In this document: piece by piece, positions 16,154 to 23,780 of the stretch | Layout of the letters: every line of letters begins with the position of its first letter | Position numbering within the stretch: the stretch's first letter is position 1 | Origin: Chloroflexota bacterium | GTDB taxonomy: Bacteria; Chloroflexota; UBA6077; FW602-bin22 | Reading direction: 5' to 3' | NCBI GenBank assembly: GCA_016875715.1 | Contig: VGOZ01000020.1 | Location: forward strand, 1-46,236 | Length of the DNA: 46,236 bases | Notes under the pieces: model-generated | The model's database searches: none | Told to the model about the DNA's origin: nothing | What the model saw: the letters and a program-made list of their open reading frames with translations, nothing else | Translations under genes and position numbers: made by a program

Positions 16154-17317
16154 CTACTCCCAGACCATCCCCTCGCCGCGGACGATCCGCGCGCGCACCT
16201 CGTAGGCGCCGGGATGCTCGACGGGCAGACCGCCCTCCTCGATCATCCGGGCGAGGGGGTTGACGCGGGTCTTGAGCGGCAGATCGATTCGCTGCTTGCG
16301 CCGCGCCGACTCGTACAGCGCCATCATGATCTCCTGCGCGGCGTAGCCGTTCCGCGCGTCGGAGATGGGGTGCGCCTCCTTGCCCTCGAGCACCCGCACG
16401 ACCTCGGCCGCCTGCCGTGCCCATGCGTCCTCCCACGGCTCGTCGACCGTCTTCCAGCCGCTCGCCGCGGCGCTGAGGTAGCGGACGGTACCCCACTCGT
16501 CGTTGTACTTCGCCGACGAACCCTCGGGCTGCCACATCGCGCCATCGGTGCGCCACTGATCGGCTGGCGGCCGGCCGGTGGAGAGTTCCATGATGCCGTC
16601 GGTGCCGATGACGCGGGCGCCCTGGCCGAGACGGTTGCTGAGCCTCAGCGCGCCCATAACCAGGATCGTGGCGTCGTTCTCGCAGCCGACGACGCCGAGA
16701 CAGGCGTCCTCGGCGGGGAAGCCTCGTTCCATCCGCTCGGTGGTGCGCTCGACGGCGCCCATCACCCACTGCGCCCGCAACTCATCCATCAGGAAGAGCG
16801 CCAGACGCACGTTGTGCGAATTGGTGTTCAGCAGGTTGCCGCCATCGTCGCAGACGATCTGGATCACCTTGCCAATCGCCCCGTCGCGGATCAGCTGGCG
16901 CGCCTTGGTCCAGGTCGGGTGGTGCGGCCGCTGGAAAGCGATGAAGAGGCGAACGTCGTTCCGCTGGCAGGCGACCATCATCCGATCGGCATCGCCCATG
17001 CTGAGCGCCATCGGCTTCTGGCAGAGGATCGCCTTCGGACGGCGCGCGGCCGCGGCGACGACCATCTCGGCGTGCTGACCGTGCCAGGAGCAGACGTCGA
17101 CGATGTCGGGTCGCTCCTTGTCGAGCATCTCACGATAGTCGGCGTACCGCTTGTCGGCGGGGACGCCGAAGAAGTCGCCGAACTCGCGGCGAGCGTCGGG
17201 ATGGGAATCGGCGATCGCGCCGATGGTCACGGGCGTGCCGGGCACATTCTGCCAGGCGCGGGCGTGAACGCGCGCGATATTGCCACAGGCGATGATGGCG
17301 GTGCGGTACCTGGCCAC
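16154..17317 (-). CDS. Gfo/Idh/MocA-family oxidoreductase
   Basis: A 387-residue NAD(P)-dependent dehydrogenase. The Rossmann half starts I-I-A-C-G-N-I-A and contains V-D-V-C-S-W-H-G-Q-H. The usual E-K-P motif, whose Lys is catalytic, reads C-Q-K-P here, so Glu is replaced by Gln. The C-terminal alpha/beta domain has S-H-N-V-R-L-A-L-F-L, the likely catalytic His region. The substrate is probably a sugar or inositol derivative, not determined. The GTG start at 17317 follows GAGGAGA. It lies downstream of and on the same strand as the unknown gene 17461-17922, with a hairpin between. Confidence 0.85.
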   Translation of the reverse strand: MARYRTAIIACGNIARVHARAWQNVPGTPVTIGAIADSHPDARREFGDFFGVPADKRYADYREMLDKERPDIVDVCSWHGQHAEMVVAAAARRPKAILCQKPMALSMGDADRMMVACQRNDVRLFIAFQRPHHPTWTKARQLIRDGAIGKVIQIVCDDGGNLLNTNSHNVRLALFLMDELRAQWVMGAVERTTERMERGFPAEDACLGVVGCENDATILVMGALRLSNRLGQGARVIGTDGIMELSTGRPPADQWRTDGAMWQPEGSSAKYNDEWGTVRYLSAAASGWKTVDEPWEDAWARQAAEVVRVLEGKEAHPISDARNGYAAQEIMMALYESARRKQRIDLPLKTRVNPLARMIEEGGLPVEHPGAYEVRARIVRGEGMVWE

Positions 17318-17416
17318 GGTTCTCCTCAGCGCGGGGTGTCCCCGCGGCGGGCGATTCTACTCCCACGTACGAGGTGGGTCTGCCCGCGGCCGGTGGTCGT
17401 GCACCGGACAACCCTC

Positions 17417-17443
17417 GCCGGTTGCGCGGTGGGCGCAACCGGC
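17417..17443 (-). terminator. Perfect 11-bp hairpin between two - strand genes
   Basis: GCCGGTTGCGC and GCGCAACCGGC flank a 5-nt loop. It lies 18 nt beyond the stop of the gene at 17461-17922 and about 100 nt before the start of the oxidoreductase. No T-tract is present, so termination may need Rho, or the stem may protect the 3' end. Confidence 0.55.
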
Positions 17444-17460
17444 GGTCCCGTGCCGGGCGG

Positions 17461-17922
17461 TCAGGCGATGAGGCGGTGACCCTCGTCGAACAAGCTCTGC
17501 AGAGCGCTCGCCCAGGCCGCATCTTCAGAGACAAGGCGGGGACGGCTGGCGCCCTGGACCTCGCCTTCGGGGACCTCGGCGCTCGAACCGCCGACATACG
17601 TACCATCGCCGAACACGGTGACTTGATTCTTGCCGGCGACGAACGTTATGGAGACAGGCGTCCGGCGCCCCTCCGGGTTAAAGAGGAACCTCTGCACGCG
17701 GCGGAGATAGAGGGCGTTGTTCTCGCCGGTCGCGGCGTGCCGCCCGCGCGGAGCGACGACGAGTTCGGTCTTCTGCCAGCCAGGGATAGTGATGGCCGTC
17801 CACGGTGCCACATCGAGCTCGACCGCAACGCGCGGTGTCAACCGGTAAATCCAGTTGCGCCCAAGATGCGTGGCAAGGGCAGAGAGGGTGATCGCGTCCC
17901 AGGGCCACTGAGGAGGGGGCAT
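17461..17922 (-). CDS. Uncharacterised 153-residue protein
   Basis: I do not recognise the family. The protein has no signal peptide or membrane segment. It is rich in beta-strand-like alternation (A-V-E-L-D-V-A-P-W, Q-V-T-V-F-G-D-G-T-Y-V-G-G) with a helical end (W-A-S-A-L-Q-S-L-F-D-E-G). Codon use resembles the neighbours, so it is probably a real gene. The ATG is 11 nt from a -10-like TAGGAT (17939-17934 on the - strand), with no clear ribosome site. It is divergent from the Fur-family gene. Confidence 0.6.
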   Translation of the reverse strand: MPPPQWPWDAITLSALATHLGRNWIYRLTPRVAVELDVAPWTAITIPGWQKTELVVAPRGRHAATGENNALYLRRVQRFLFNPEGRRTPVSITFVAGKNQVTVFGDGTYVGGSSAEVPEGEVQGASRPRLVSEDAAWASALQSLFDEGHRLIA

Positions 17923-18021
17923 CTGCGGCGCGCATCCTAGCAGCCGACCTGGCGAGCGTCAACAGGCTGGGTGGCGCACGAGGGTGGCGCTTCGGCGTGC
18001 CGCCGCGAGCTCCGCCGACAG

Positions 18022-18027
18022 TATATT
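18022..18027 (+). promoter_or_regulatory. -10 element of the Fur-family gene
   Basis: TATATT ends 8 nt before the ATG at 18036, so transcription would begin almost at the start codon. GAGG at 18027-18030 overlaps this stretch. No clear -35 is seen. Confidence 0.4.
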
Positions 18028-18035
18028 GAGGTGTT

Positions 18036-18530
18036 ATGGTCGAGGAGAAAGCGCTGCTCGCGGCCTTGCGGCGCGAGGGCGGCCGGCTGACTGCCCAACG
18101 GCGGGCGATCGTCGCGGTCGTCGCGCGGTCCCACGGCCACTTCTCGGTCGACCGCGTCCTCCGCGATGCGGCGGCGGGTCAACCCGGGGTCAACCGCTCC
18201 ACAGTGTATCGGACGCTGACCCTCCTCGAACGGCTGGGTCTTCTCTCTCACCATCATGACGCGGCGGGGATCGTCTACAACCACGCCCACGAGATAGCCC
18301 ATCTTCATCTCACCTGCCTCGCCTGCGACCACGCGCGAGCGACCGACGATCTCGACCTCGCGGAGCCGCTCGTCGCGGCGCTCCGCGATCGGCATGGGTT
18401 CGAGATCAATCTGGCGCACTCGACGCTGTTCGGCGTCTGCGCGGAGTGCGCGCGCGCCGGCCATCGCCCCACCGAACACCACCGCCACGAAGCGCCGGCC
18501 TTCGCCGATCACCACGCGCCGGCGGATTGA
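18036..18530 (+). CDS. Fur-family metalloregulator (Nur/Zur candidate)
   Basis: A 164-residue dimeric repressor of the Fur superfamily. The winged helix includes L-T-A-Q-R-R-A-I-V and V-N-R-S-T-V-Y-R-T-L-T-L-L-E-R-L-G-L-L (about 54-72). The dimerisation half has H-L-H-L-T-C-L-A-C and C-A-E-C, the two CxxC pairs of the structural zinc site. The C-terminal tail is His-rich (H-H-R-H...D-H-H). The metal it senses cannot be read directly. The nearest metal gene cluster is the nickel/cobalt-type ECF transporter at 19853, which carries a palindrome resembling Nur sites, so a nickel or zinc role is inferred. Confidence 0.9.
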   Translation: MVEEKALLAALRREGGRLTAQRRAIVAVVARSHGHFSVDRVLRDAAAGQPGVNRSTVYRTLTLLERLGLLSHHHDAAGIVYNHAHEIAHLHLTCLACDHARATDDLDLAEPLVAALRDRHGFEINLAHSTLFGVCAECARAGHRPTEHHRHEAPAFADHHAPAD

Positions 18531-18546
18531 CCGCGGGCAGACCCGG

Positions 18547-19620
18547 TCAGGGCAGCGCCGGCAGAACCTCGCGGGCCAGGCGGGTCATCGAACGATGCCA
18601 CTTGTCGCCCGGGGTCCATTCGTGCCCGATGACGAGGAGCGTGCCGAACCCGCCCACGTCGTCGTAGAGCTTTCGTAGCTTCGCGGTCACCTCGGCAACG
18701 TCGCCGACGATCCAGAGGTTCTCCGCCAGATACTCGGGTGTGACCGCGTCATCGGGCATGGCCGGGTCGACCTTCGGTCCCATCATCGTGTTCGTCCGAC
18801 GGAGGATGGGCAAGAAGTACTCGCGCCAGTCGCGGCCGAGCACGCCGTCGATCACGTCCCGGCGCGCCTGAGCGGGCGTATCCCCGATGTACACATCGCG
18901 GCAGATGCGCCAGTTGGCGCGGTCGACCGACCGACTCACCCGTGCGGCTGCCTCGGTGTAGGTCTTCCAATGCATCTGCAGAACGGGCGTGGTGACGACG
19001 TTGATGCTCATGGGGATCCAGCCGCGCTCGCCGGCGAGGGTGAGCATGTCGGACTTCGGGCCGATCCCGGCGACGCCGATGGGCGGGTGCGGCTTCTGAT
19101 AGGGCTTCATATGCAGCCGAATGCCGATCTCCGTATCGTGCTTCGGCACGCGATAGCGCCAGCGCGCGTGGTCGCGCACGCCAGGCGTGGGATTCCCCCA
19201 CAGGTACAGGACTTCGTCGAGCACCTCCCGGGTGATGCCGCGCTGGGCGAGCGAAGCCGGATCGAGGTCGAGCACTTCGAAGTCGCCGGGAAAGCCGCCT
19301 GAACCGATGCCCCAGTAGAACCGTCCGCGGGCCATCTGATCGAGCTGGGCGATCCGCTGCGCGAGCATGAGAGGACTGTGGTTCGGCAGACAGCTGACGC
19401 CGGTGCCGAAGACAATCTTCGAGGTCCGGGCGAGCGCCTGGGCGATAAAGAGGTCCGGCGCGGGGATGTTCTCCCACTCCGAGCTAATGTGCTCGCCGAT
19501 CCACGCCTCGGTGAAGCCCAGTTCTTCCAGAGCGATCACCTGCGCGAGGTCCATTTCGAGGCCGGCGGCCGTGTCAGCCCCCGGTGGGTGGAGTGGCATC
19601 GTGAAGTAGCCGGCCTTCAT
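18547..19620 (-). CDS. LLM-class flavin-dependent oxidoreductase
   Basis: A 357-residue luciferase-like TIM-barrel enzyme. The N-terminal strand is followed by G-F-T-E-A-W-I-G-E-H, then I-V-F-G-T-G-V and R-F-Y-W-G-I-G-S-G, all typical of the family. Activity would be FMN- or F420-dependent oxidation of an unknown substrate. GGAGG precedes the ATG at the usual spacing. It converges with the Fur-family gene (16 nt between stops). Confidence 0.9.
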   Translation of the reverse strand: MKAGYFTMPLHPPGADTAAGLEMDLAQVIALEELGFTEAWIGEHISSEWENIPAPDLFIAQALARTSKIVFGTGVSCLPNHSPLMLAQRIAQLDQMARGRFYWGIGSGGFPGDFEVLDLDPASLAQRGITREVLDEVLYLWGNPTPGVRDHARWRYRVPKHDTEIGIRLHMKPYQKPHPPIGVAGIGPKSDMLTLAGERGWIPMSINVVTTPVLQMHWKTYTEAAARVSRSVDRANWRICRDVYIGDTPAQARRDVIDGVLGRDWREYFLPILRRTNTMMGPKVDPAMPDDAVTPEYLAENLWIVGDVAEVTAKLRKLYDDVGGFGTLLVIGHEWTPGDKWHRSMTRLAREVLPALP

Positions 19621-19792
19621 CGGCGTGATCCTCCGGACGCGTCGGTGGGGTGAGGATAACCGTTTTTCGGTACGTGCCGAGCCAGCGGTCGCCAGTGGGA
19701 CGGAAGCACGCGTTGGGCGTGGTCATCAGGCCGCCGTCGGCGCTGGGGCGTGGTGGCACGTCGATCGGACGCGGACCGCGTGCCGATGTCTT

Positions 19793-19814
19793 TTGCAACG
19801 TGATGCAATAAGAT
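19793..19814 (+). promoter_or_regulatory. Palindromic operator abutting the cbiM -10
   Basis: TTGCA and TGCAA arms form a 16-bp palindrome with a 6-nt centre at 19793-19808. It directly touches a -10-like TAAGAT at 19809-19814, so a bound protein would block the promoter. The arms resemble the Streptomyces Nur box as I recall it (tTGCaa-N5-ttGCAA), but the spacing between the TTGC and GCAA cores is 8 rather than 9. A Fur-family gene lies 1.3 kb upstream. The rest of 19621-19852 holds nothing else recognisable. Confidence 0.5.
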
Positions 19815-19852
19815 CCCATGTCAGGATGAAGGACGTGCCGAGGCCCGAGACG

Positions 19853-20776
19853 ATGCTTCTTCACATCCCTGATGGCTTCCTCAGCGTGGGGGTTGCTCTC
19901 GCGTGTTGGGTGCTGATGGTGCTCGTGCAGGGCCTCGCCTCTCGTCGCGCCCTGGACGTGCAACTCGGGGGCCGGGCGCCGCTCCTGGGGATCATGGCGG
20001 CGTTCATCTTCGCGGCGCAGATGATCAACTTTCCGGTCGCCGGGGGCACCTCGGGCCATCTGCTCGGGGGCACGCTCGCGGCGATCGTGCTTGGGCCGTG
20101 GCCGGCCATGCTGGCGATGGCCGCGGTCATCGGTACTCAGGCAGTGCTCTTCCAGGATGGCGGCATCCTGGCGTTGGGCGCCAACATCCTCAACATGGGC
20201 GTCGCGACCGTCGCGATCGGGTTTGGCGTCTACCGGCCCTTCGCCGGCGCCAGTCGCCCGATCCGACTCGGTGCGGCTGCGGTGGGCGCCTGGCTCTCGG
20301 TCGTCGCGTCGGCGGCTCTCACCGCGATCCAACTCGCCGTGAGCGGGACTGTTGCCTTCGCCCTGGTGATGCCGGCGATGGTCGGCGTCCACACGCTCAT
20401 CGGCGTGGGCGAAGCGCTGATCACCGTCGCCGCGCTGTCCTTCATCCTGTCCACGCGGCCGGATCTCATCGACGCCACCGCGGGCGCCGGCGGTCGAATG
20501 TGGTCGGCGGTCGGCCTTGGTGTCGCTCTGATCGCTGCAGCGCTCTCTCCTTTCGCCTCCGCGGATCCGGATGGTCTTGAGCGGGTGGCCGAGGATCTCG
20601 GCTTCGAGGGATTGGCGACGAGCGCACCGTTCGCGGTGCTCGGTGACTACCTCATTCCGGGCATCGAGGATCCGGCGCTCGCGACAATCCTGGCCGGTGT
20701 GCTTGGGATGACGGTCGTTCTGGGTCTCGCGATCGGCGCGAGTCGACTCTGGCGCCGGGAGCCGGCACCCGGCTGA
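19853..20776 (+). CDS. cbiM: ECF nickel/cobalt transporter S-component, CbiM with PDGLE tail
   Basis: This 307-residue membrane protein binds and carries Ni2+ or Co2+. The signature H-I-P-D-G-F-L-S is at the N-terminus and N-F-P-V-A-G-G-T-S-G-H-L-L-G-G supplies the second metal-binding His. After seven or so membrane segments, a C-terminal PDGLE domain (D-P-D-G-L-E-R-V-A-E-D-L-G-F) and a final helix replace a separate N subunit, as in NikMN-type fusions. The start shown gives M-L-L-H rather than the usual M-H; the in-frame ATG at 19826 would add nine more residues. cbiQ follows after 8 nt. Confidence 0.9.
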   Translation: MLLHIPDGFLSVGVALACWVLMVLVQGLASRRALDVQLGGRAPLLGIMAAFIFAAQMINFPVAGGTSGHLLGGTLAAIVLGPWPAMLAMAAVIGTQAVLFQDGGILALGANILNMGVATVAIGFGVYRPFAGASRPIRLGAAAVGAWLSVVASAALTAIQLAVSGTVAFALVMPAMVGVHTLIGVGEALITVAALSFILSTRPDLIDATAGAGGRMWSAVGLGVALIAAALSPFASADPDGLERVAEDLGFEGLATSAPFAVLGDYLIPGIEDPALATILAGVLGMTVVLGLAIGASRLWRREPAPG

Positions 20777-20784
20777 CCGAGGCG

Positions 20785-21585
20785 ATGCACGTCCACGCGC
20801 TCGACCGGTTCGAAGCCCGCGATAGCGCACTCCATCGCAGCGATCCGCGCCTCAAAATCGTCCTGACGCTGGCCGTGGCCCTCTCGAACGCGGCGCTACC
20901 CGATGGTTCCTGGCTCGCGATGGGATGCATGCAGGCCCTGCTTGTGCTCGCAGCGCTGGCGGGCGGTCTGCGCCCCTGGTACGCGGTGGTCCGGTCGGCG
21001 GTGGCGCTGCCTTTCATGCTTGCGGCGACGACGGTCGCCTTCGTCACGCCGGGGGTGCCCGTGGCGCAGATCGCTCTCGGCCCGTGGGTTCTCACGCCGA
21101 CTGTGGAGGGATTGGAGCGGCTGGCCAGCATCGTCCTGCGCGCGCTGCTGTCAGTGCAGGTCGCGATCCTCCTGACCGCGACCACGCGCGTGCCCGACCT
21201 GCTCCACGCGCTGGGGCACCTTGGCGTGCCGTCGGCGCTCGTTTCCGTGGTGGGGCTTATGGTCCGCTACCTGACGGTGCTAGTCGATGAGGCTCAACGC
21301 TTGATGCGTGGCACACAGAGCCGAAGCGCGGCCGGCCCGGACGGAACCGGTGGGTCCGTGTTCTGGCGAGCGCGGGTTGCCGGGTCGATGGTGGGGCAGC
21401 TATTCCTCCGCTCGTACGAGCGCAGCGAGCGGGTGCACCAGGCCATGCTGGCGCGCGGGATGGATGGGCGGCACCTGACGCTCTACGGTCACGTCGTGCG
21501 GCGAAGAGATCACGCTCTTGCGATCATCGCGATCGTCGGGCTCATCGCGGTGCACATCATCGCTCGCGCGATTCCCATCCGTTGA
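20785..21585 (+). CDS. cbiQ: ECF transporter T-component CbiQ
   Basis: A 266-residue transmembrane coupling protein that links the metal-binding subunit to the ATPase. It has about five to six membrane segments, the cytoplasmic R-S-Y-E-R-S-E-R-V-H-Q-A-M-L-A-R-G-M-D-G block near residue 212 containing the A-R-G coupling motif, and D-P-R-L-K near residue 23. Its stop overlaps the TTG start of cbiO. The order M-Q-O supports one operon. Confidence 0.9.
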   Translation: MHVHALDRFEARDSALHRSDPRLKIVLTLAVALSNAALPDGSWLAMGCMQALLVLAALAGGLRPWYAVVRSAVALPFMLAATTVAFVTPGVPVAQIALGPWVLTPTVEGLERLASIVLRALLSVQVAILLTATTRVPDLLHALGHLGVPSALVSVVGLMVRYLTVLVDEAQRLMRGTQSRSAAGPDGTGGSVFWRARVAGSMVGQLFLRSYERSERVHQAMLARGMDGRHLTLYGHVVRRRDHALAIIAIVGLIAVHIIARAIPIR

Positions 21586-22301
21586 GCGCGACACCATTGC
21601 TGGAGATCACCCATCTCCACTATGCGTACCCCGATGGGCACGTCGCGATCGACGACGCATCCCTCGCGCTGCGCCGCGGCGAGAAGGTGGCGCTGGTCGG
21701 CCCAAACGGCGCGGGGAAGAGCACCCTGATGTTGACCCTGAACGGCGTGCTCTCACCACCGCCAGGGACAGTGCGGGTCGGCGGACTGGAGGTGGCGCCG
21801 CCCAACCTGCCGACGATCCGTGCGCGCGTCGGCCTCGTCTTCCAGAATCCGGACGATCAGTTGTTCTCACCCACGGTGCGCGATGACGTCGCGTTCGGCC
21901 CCCTGCACATGAACCTGCCCGCCCGCGAGGTGGAAGCGCGGGTGACGCGGGCGCTCGCCGCGGTGGGGATGAGCGCATACGCCGACCGGCTCTCCCACCA
22001 CCTGAGTGTGGGGGAGAAGAAGCGCATCGCGATCGCGACGGTGCTGTCGATGGACCCGGAGATCCTGGTCTTCGATGAGCCGACGGCGGGGCTGGACCCG
22101 CGAGGACGCCGACAACTGATCGACCTGCTGGCGCGGCTGCCGCAGACGATGCTTGTGTCCAGCCACGATATGCGGTTCGTCGCGACCGCCTTCACCCGCG
22201 TGATCGTGGTCGACCGCGGCAGGATCGTCGCGGATGGTCCCACCGCAGAAGTCATGGCCAACGAGTCTTTCCTCGTCGCCCACGGGCTCGAGCGGGGATG
22301 A
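21582..22301 (+). CDS. cbiO: ECF transporter ATPase CbiO
   Basis: A 239-residue ABC ATPase energising the transporter. Walker A is G-P-N-G-A-G-K-S-T (about 39-47), the Q-loop is F-Q-N-P-D-D-Q-L-F, the signature is L-S-V-G-E-K-K-R, and Walker B is I-L-V-F-D-E-P-T-A-G-L-D. The signature has Val where LSGGQ has its first Gly; I recall LSFGE-type variants in this family. The TTG start at 21582 overlaps the cbiQ stop (TTGA), indicating coupled translation. Confidence 0.93.
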   Translation: MSATPLLEITHLHYAYPDGHVAIDDASLALRRGEKVALVGPNGAGKSTLMLTLNGVLSPPPGTVRVGGLEVAPPNLPTIRARVGLVFQNPDDQLFSPTVRDDVAFGPLHMNLPAREVEARVTRALAAVGMSAYADRLSHHLSVGEKKRIAIATVLSMDPEILVFDEPTAGLDPRGRRQLIDLLARLPQTMLVSSHDMRFVATAFTRVIVVDRGRIVADGPTAEVMANESFLVAHGLERG

Positions 22302-22317
22302 AGCAGCCCGCCCCTCC

Positions 22318-23118
22318 GTGAACGAGATCTTCGCGGTCCTCGCGGACGTGCATGGCAATCTCGAGGCGATGGACGTGGTCCTGGCCGATGCGCAAGCGCA
22401 TGGGGTCGCCTCATTCGTAGTCGCGGGTGACCTCAGCGGCTTCGGCGGGGATCCCGATGGATGTCTGGATCGTCTGATCGCGGTGGACGCGCGGATGGTG
22501 CGCGGCAATCACGAGGCGGATTATGTCGCGCGGTTTGGGCCGGGAATGCCCGTGGAGTGGCGTACCGGGCCGCGCTGGGCAGGTCTCCGCTGGAACATGG
22601 AGCGCCTGGGGGCAACGCGGAGGCGGTACCTGGCGGATCTGCCTGACCGGCTCGAACTGGGCCGGCGCGCAGCGGTGATGCACGCATCAACCCGCGGGAT
22701 CCGGGCCGGGGCGATGCCGACGATGACAGACGACGTGCTCGAAGAGATGTTCTCGACCGAGCCGCTCAGAAGCGCCTTCGTCGGCCATACCCATCGCGCC
22801 TTCGATCGCCGCCTGCGCTCGGGCCGCCGGATCGTCAATGCCGGGTCAGTCGGCCTGCCCCTCGATGAGGATCCGCGGGCAGCGTACGCAGTCGTCGAAC
22901 CGCGCGACGGTGACTGGGCGATCGATCTTCGACGCGTGGCGTACCCGATCGAACGCGCCATCGCGCGGGCGTGGACTCAGGCGCCAGAGGTTGCCGACGA
23001 GGTCCTCGCCCTGTTCGAGCGGACGGGGCGGGACCACGTCGGGCCGGCGTTCCGCGCGGCACGCGACGAGCCGGACGACACGTTCCTGAGCGTGCTCGCG
23101 GCGTGTCTGCGCGCGTAG
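22318..23118 (+). CDS. Calcineurin-like metallophosphoesterase
   Basis: A 266-residue phosphoesterase of the YfcE/MJ0936-like class. All five metal motifs are present: A-D-V-H-G-N, A-G-D-L-S, R-G-N-H-E, M-H-A-S and G-H-T-H. Such enzymes hydrolyse phosphodiesters or phosphoprotein in the cytoplasm. The GTG at 22318 lies 16 nt after the cbiO stop and is the best in-frame start; earlier open codons overlap cbiO. It may be co-transcribed with cbiMQO without a functional link. Confidence 0.88.
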   Translation: MNEIFAVLADVHGNLEAMDVVLADAQAHGVASFVVAGDLSGFGGDPDGCLDRLIAVDARMVRGNHEADYVARFGPGMPVEWRTGPRWAGLRWNMERLGATRRRYLADLPDRLELGRRAAVMHASTRGIRAGAMPTMTDDVLEEMFSTEPLRSAFVGHTHRAFDRRLRSGRRIVNAGSVGLPLDEDPRAAYAVVEPRDGDWAIDLRRVAYPIERAIARAWTQAPEVADEVLALFERTGRDHVGPAFRAARDEPDDTFLSVLAACLRA

Positions 23119-23125
23119 GGGTAGG

Positions 23126-23779
23126 GTGTTCGAGTTAGCGGATCTCCGCCTGCCCACCTTCAGCGAGTGGGTAGCTGTGCTAGGTGGGCTCTACGACCGC
23201 TGGGGGTACGCGATCGTCCCGATCGCGGCGGCGCTCGAGAACACCTTTATCGTGAATCTGTTCTTTCCAGGCGGCACGATCCTCATCCTGGGCGGCGTGT
23301 ACGCGCGCATCGGCCAACTCGACCTCGCGATCGTCATCCTGCTCGGGTGGTTGGGAACGTTCCTGGGCGCGTCATTCGACTACTGTATCGGGCGCGGCGG
23401 GGGCCGCAGCCCGCTCGCCCGCCTGCTGGATCATCCTCGGGTCGCGCCACCCCTGGCGCATGCCGGCATGCTTCTTGGCCGTTACGGATTCCTCGCCTTC
23501 CTGGGCGGTCACTTCACAAGCCATACGCGCTCGGTCATCGCAATCGCGGCGGCGCTGACCGGGATGTCGCCGGGGCGATTTGTGCTTTACGAACTGCCGG
23601 CCGCGTTCATCTGGTCCACGACCTACGTCGTGGGCGGGTACCTCCTGGCCCATCAACTGCATGTCTTTGAGGAGTTCCTGAACCGCTTCGGCTGGTACGT
23701 CGCCATCGGCCTGCTCGCTTTCTTCGGCTGGCAGACGTGGAGGACGTTCCGCGGAGGTCAGAAGAGCGACAAGGGATAG
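23126..23779 (+). CDS. DedA-family membrane protein
   Basis: A 217-residue integral membrane protein of the DedA/SNARE-associated family, which moves lipids or affects membrane homeostasis. Typical signs are E-N-T-F-I-V-N-L-F-F-P-G-G near residue 33, a re-entrant G-x-x-x-G-x-x-F-D-Y block (G-T-F-L-G-A-S-F-D-Y), G-G-H-F-T-S-H-T-R near residue 128 and a C-terminal membrane helix. The GTG start follows the previous stop by 8 nt, so it probably shares the transcript. Confidence 0.88.
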   Translation: MFELADLRLPTFSEWVAVLGGLYDRWGYAIVPIAAALENTFIVNLFFPGGTILILGGVYARIGQLDLAIVILLGWLGTFLGASFDYCIGRGGGRSPLARLLDHPRVAPPLAHAGMLLGRYGFLAFLGGHFTSHTRSVIAIAAALTGMSPGRFVLYELPAAFIWSTTYVVGGYLLAHQLHVFEEFLNRFGWYVAIGLLAFFGWQTWRTFRGGQKSDKG

Positions 23780-23780
23780 G

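Noticed and set aside
19621..19852. Cobalamin riboswitch upstream of cbiM
   Set aside because: No B12-box-like sequence or extended structured leader is visible; the palindrome close to the start points to protein control.
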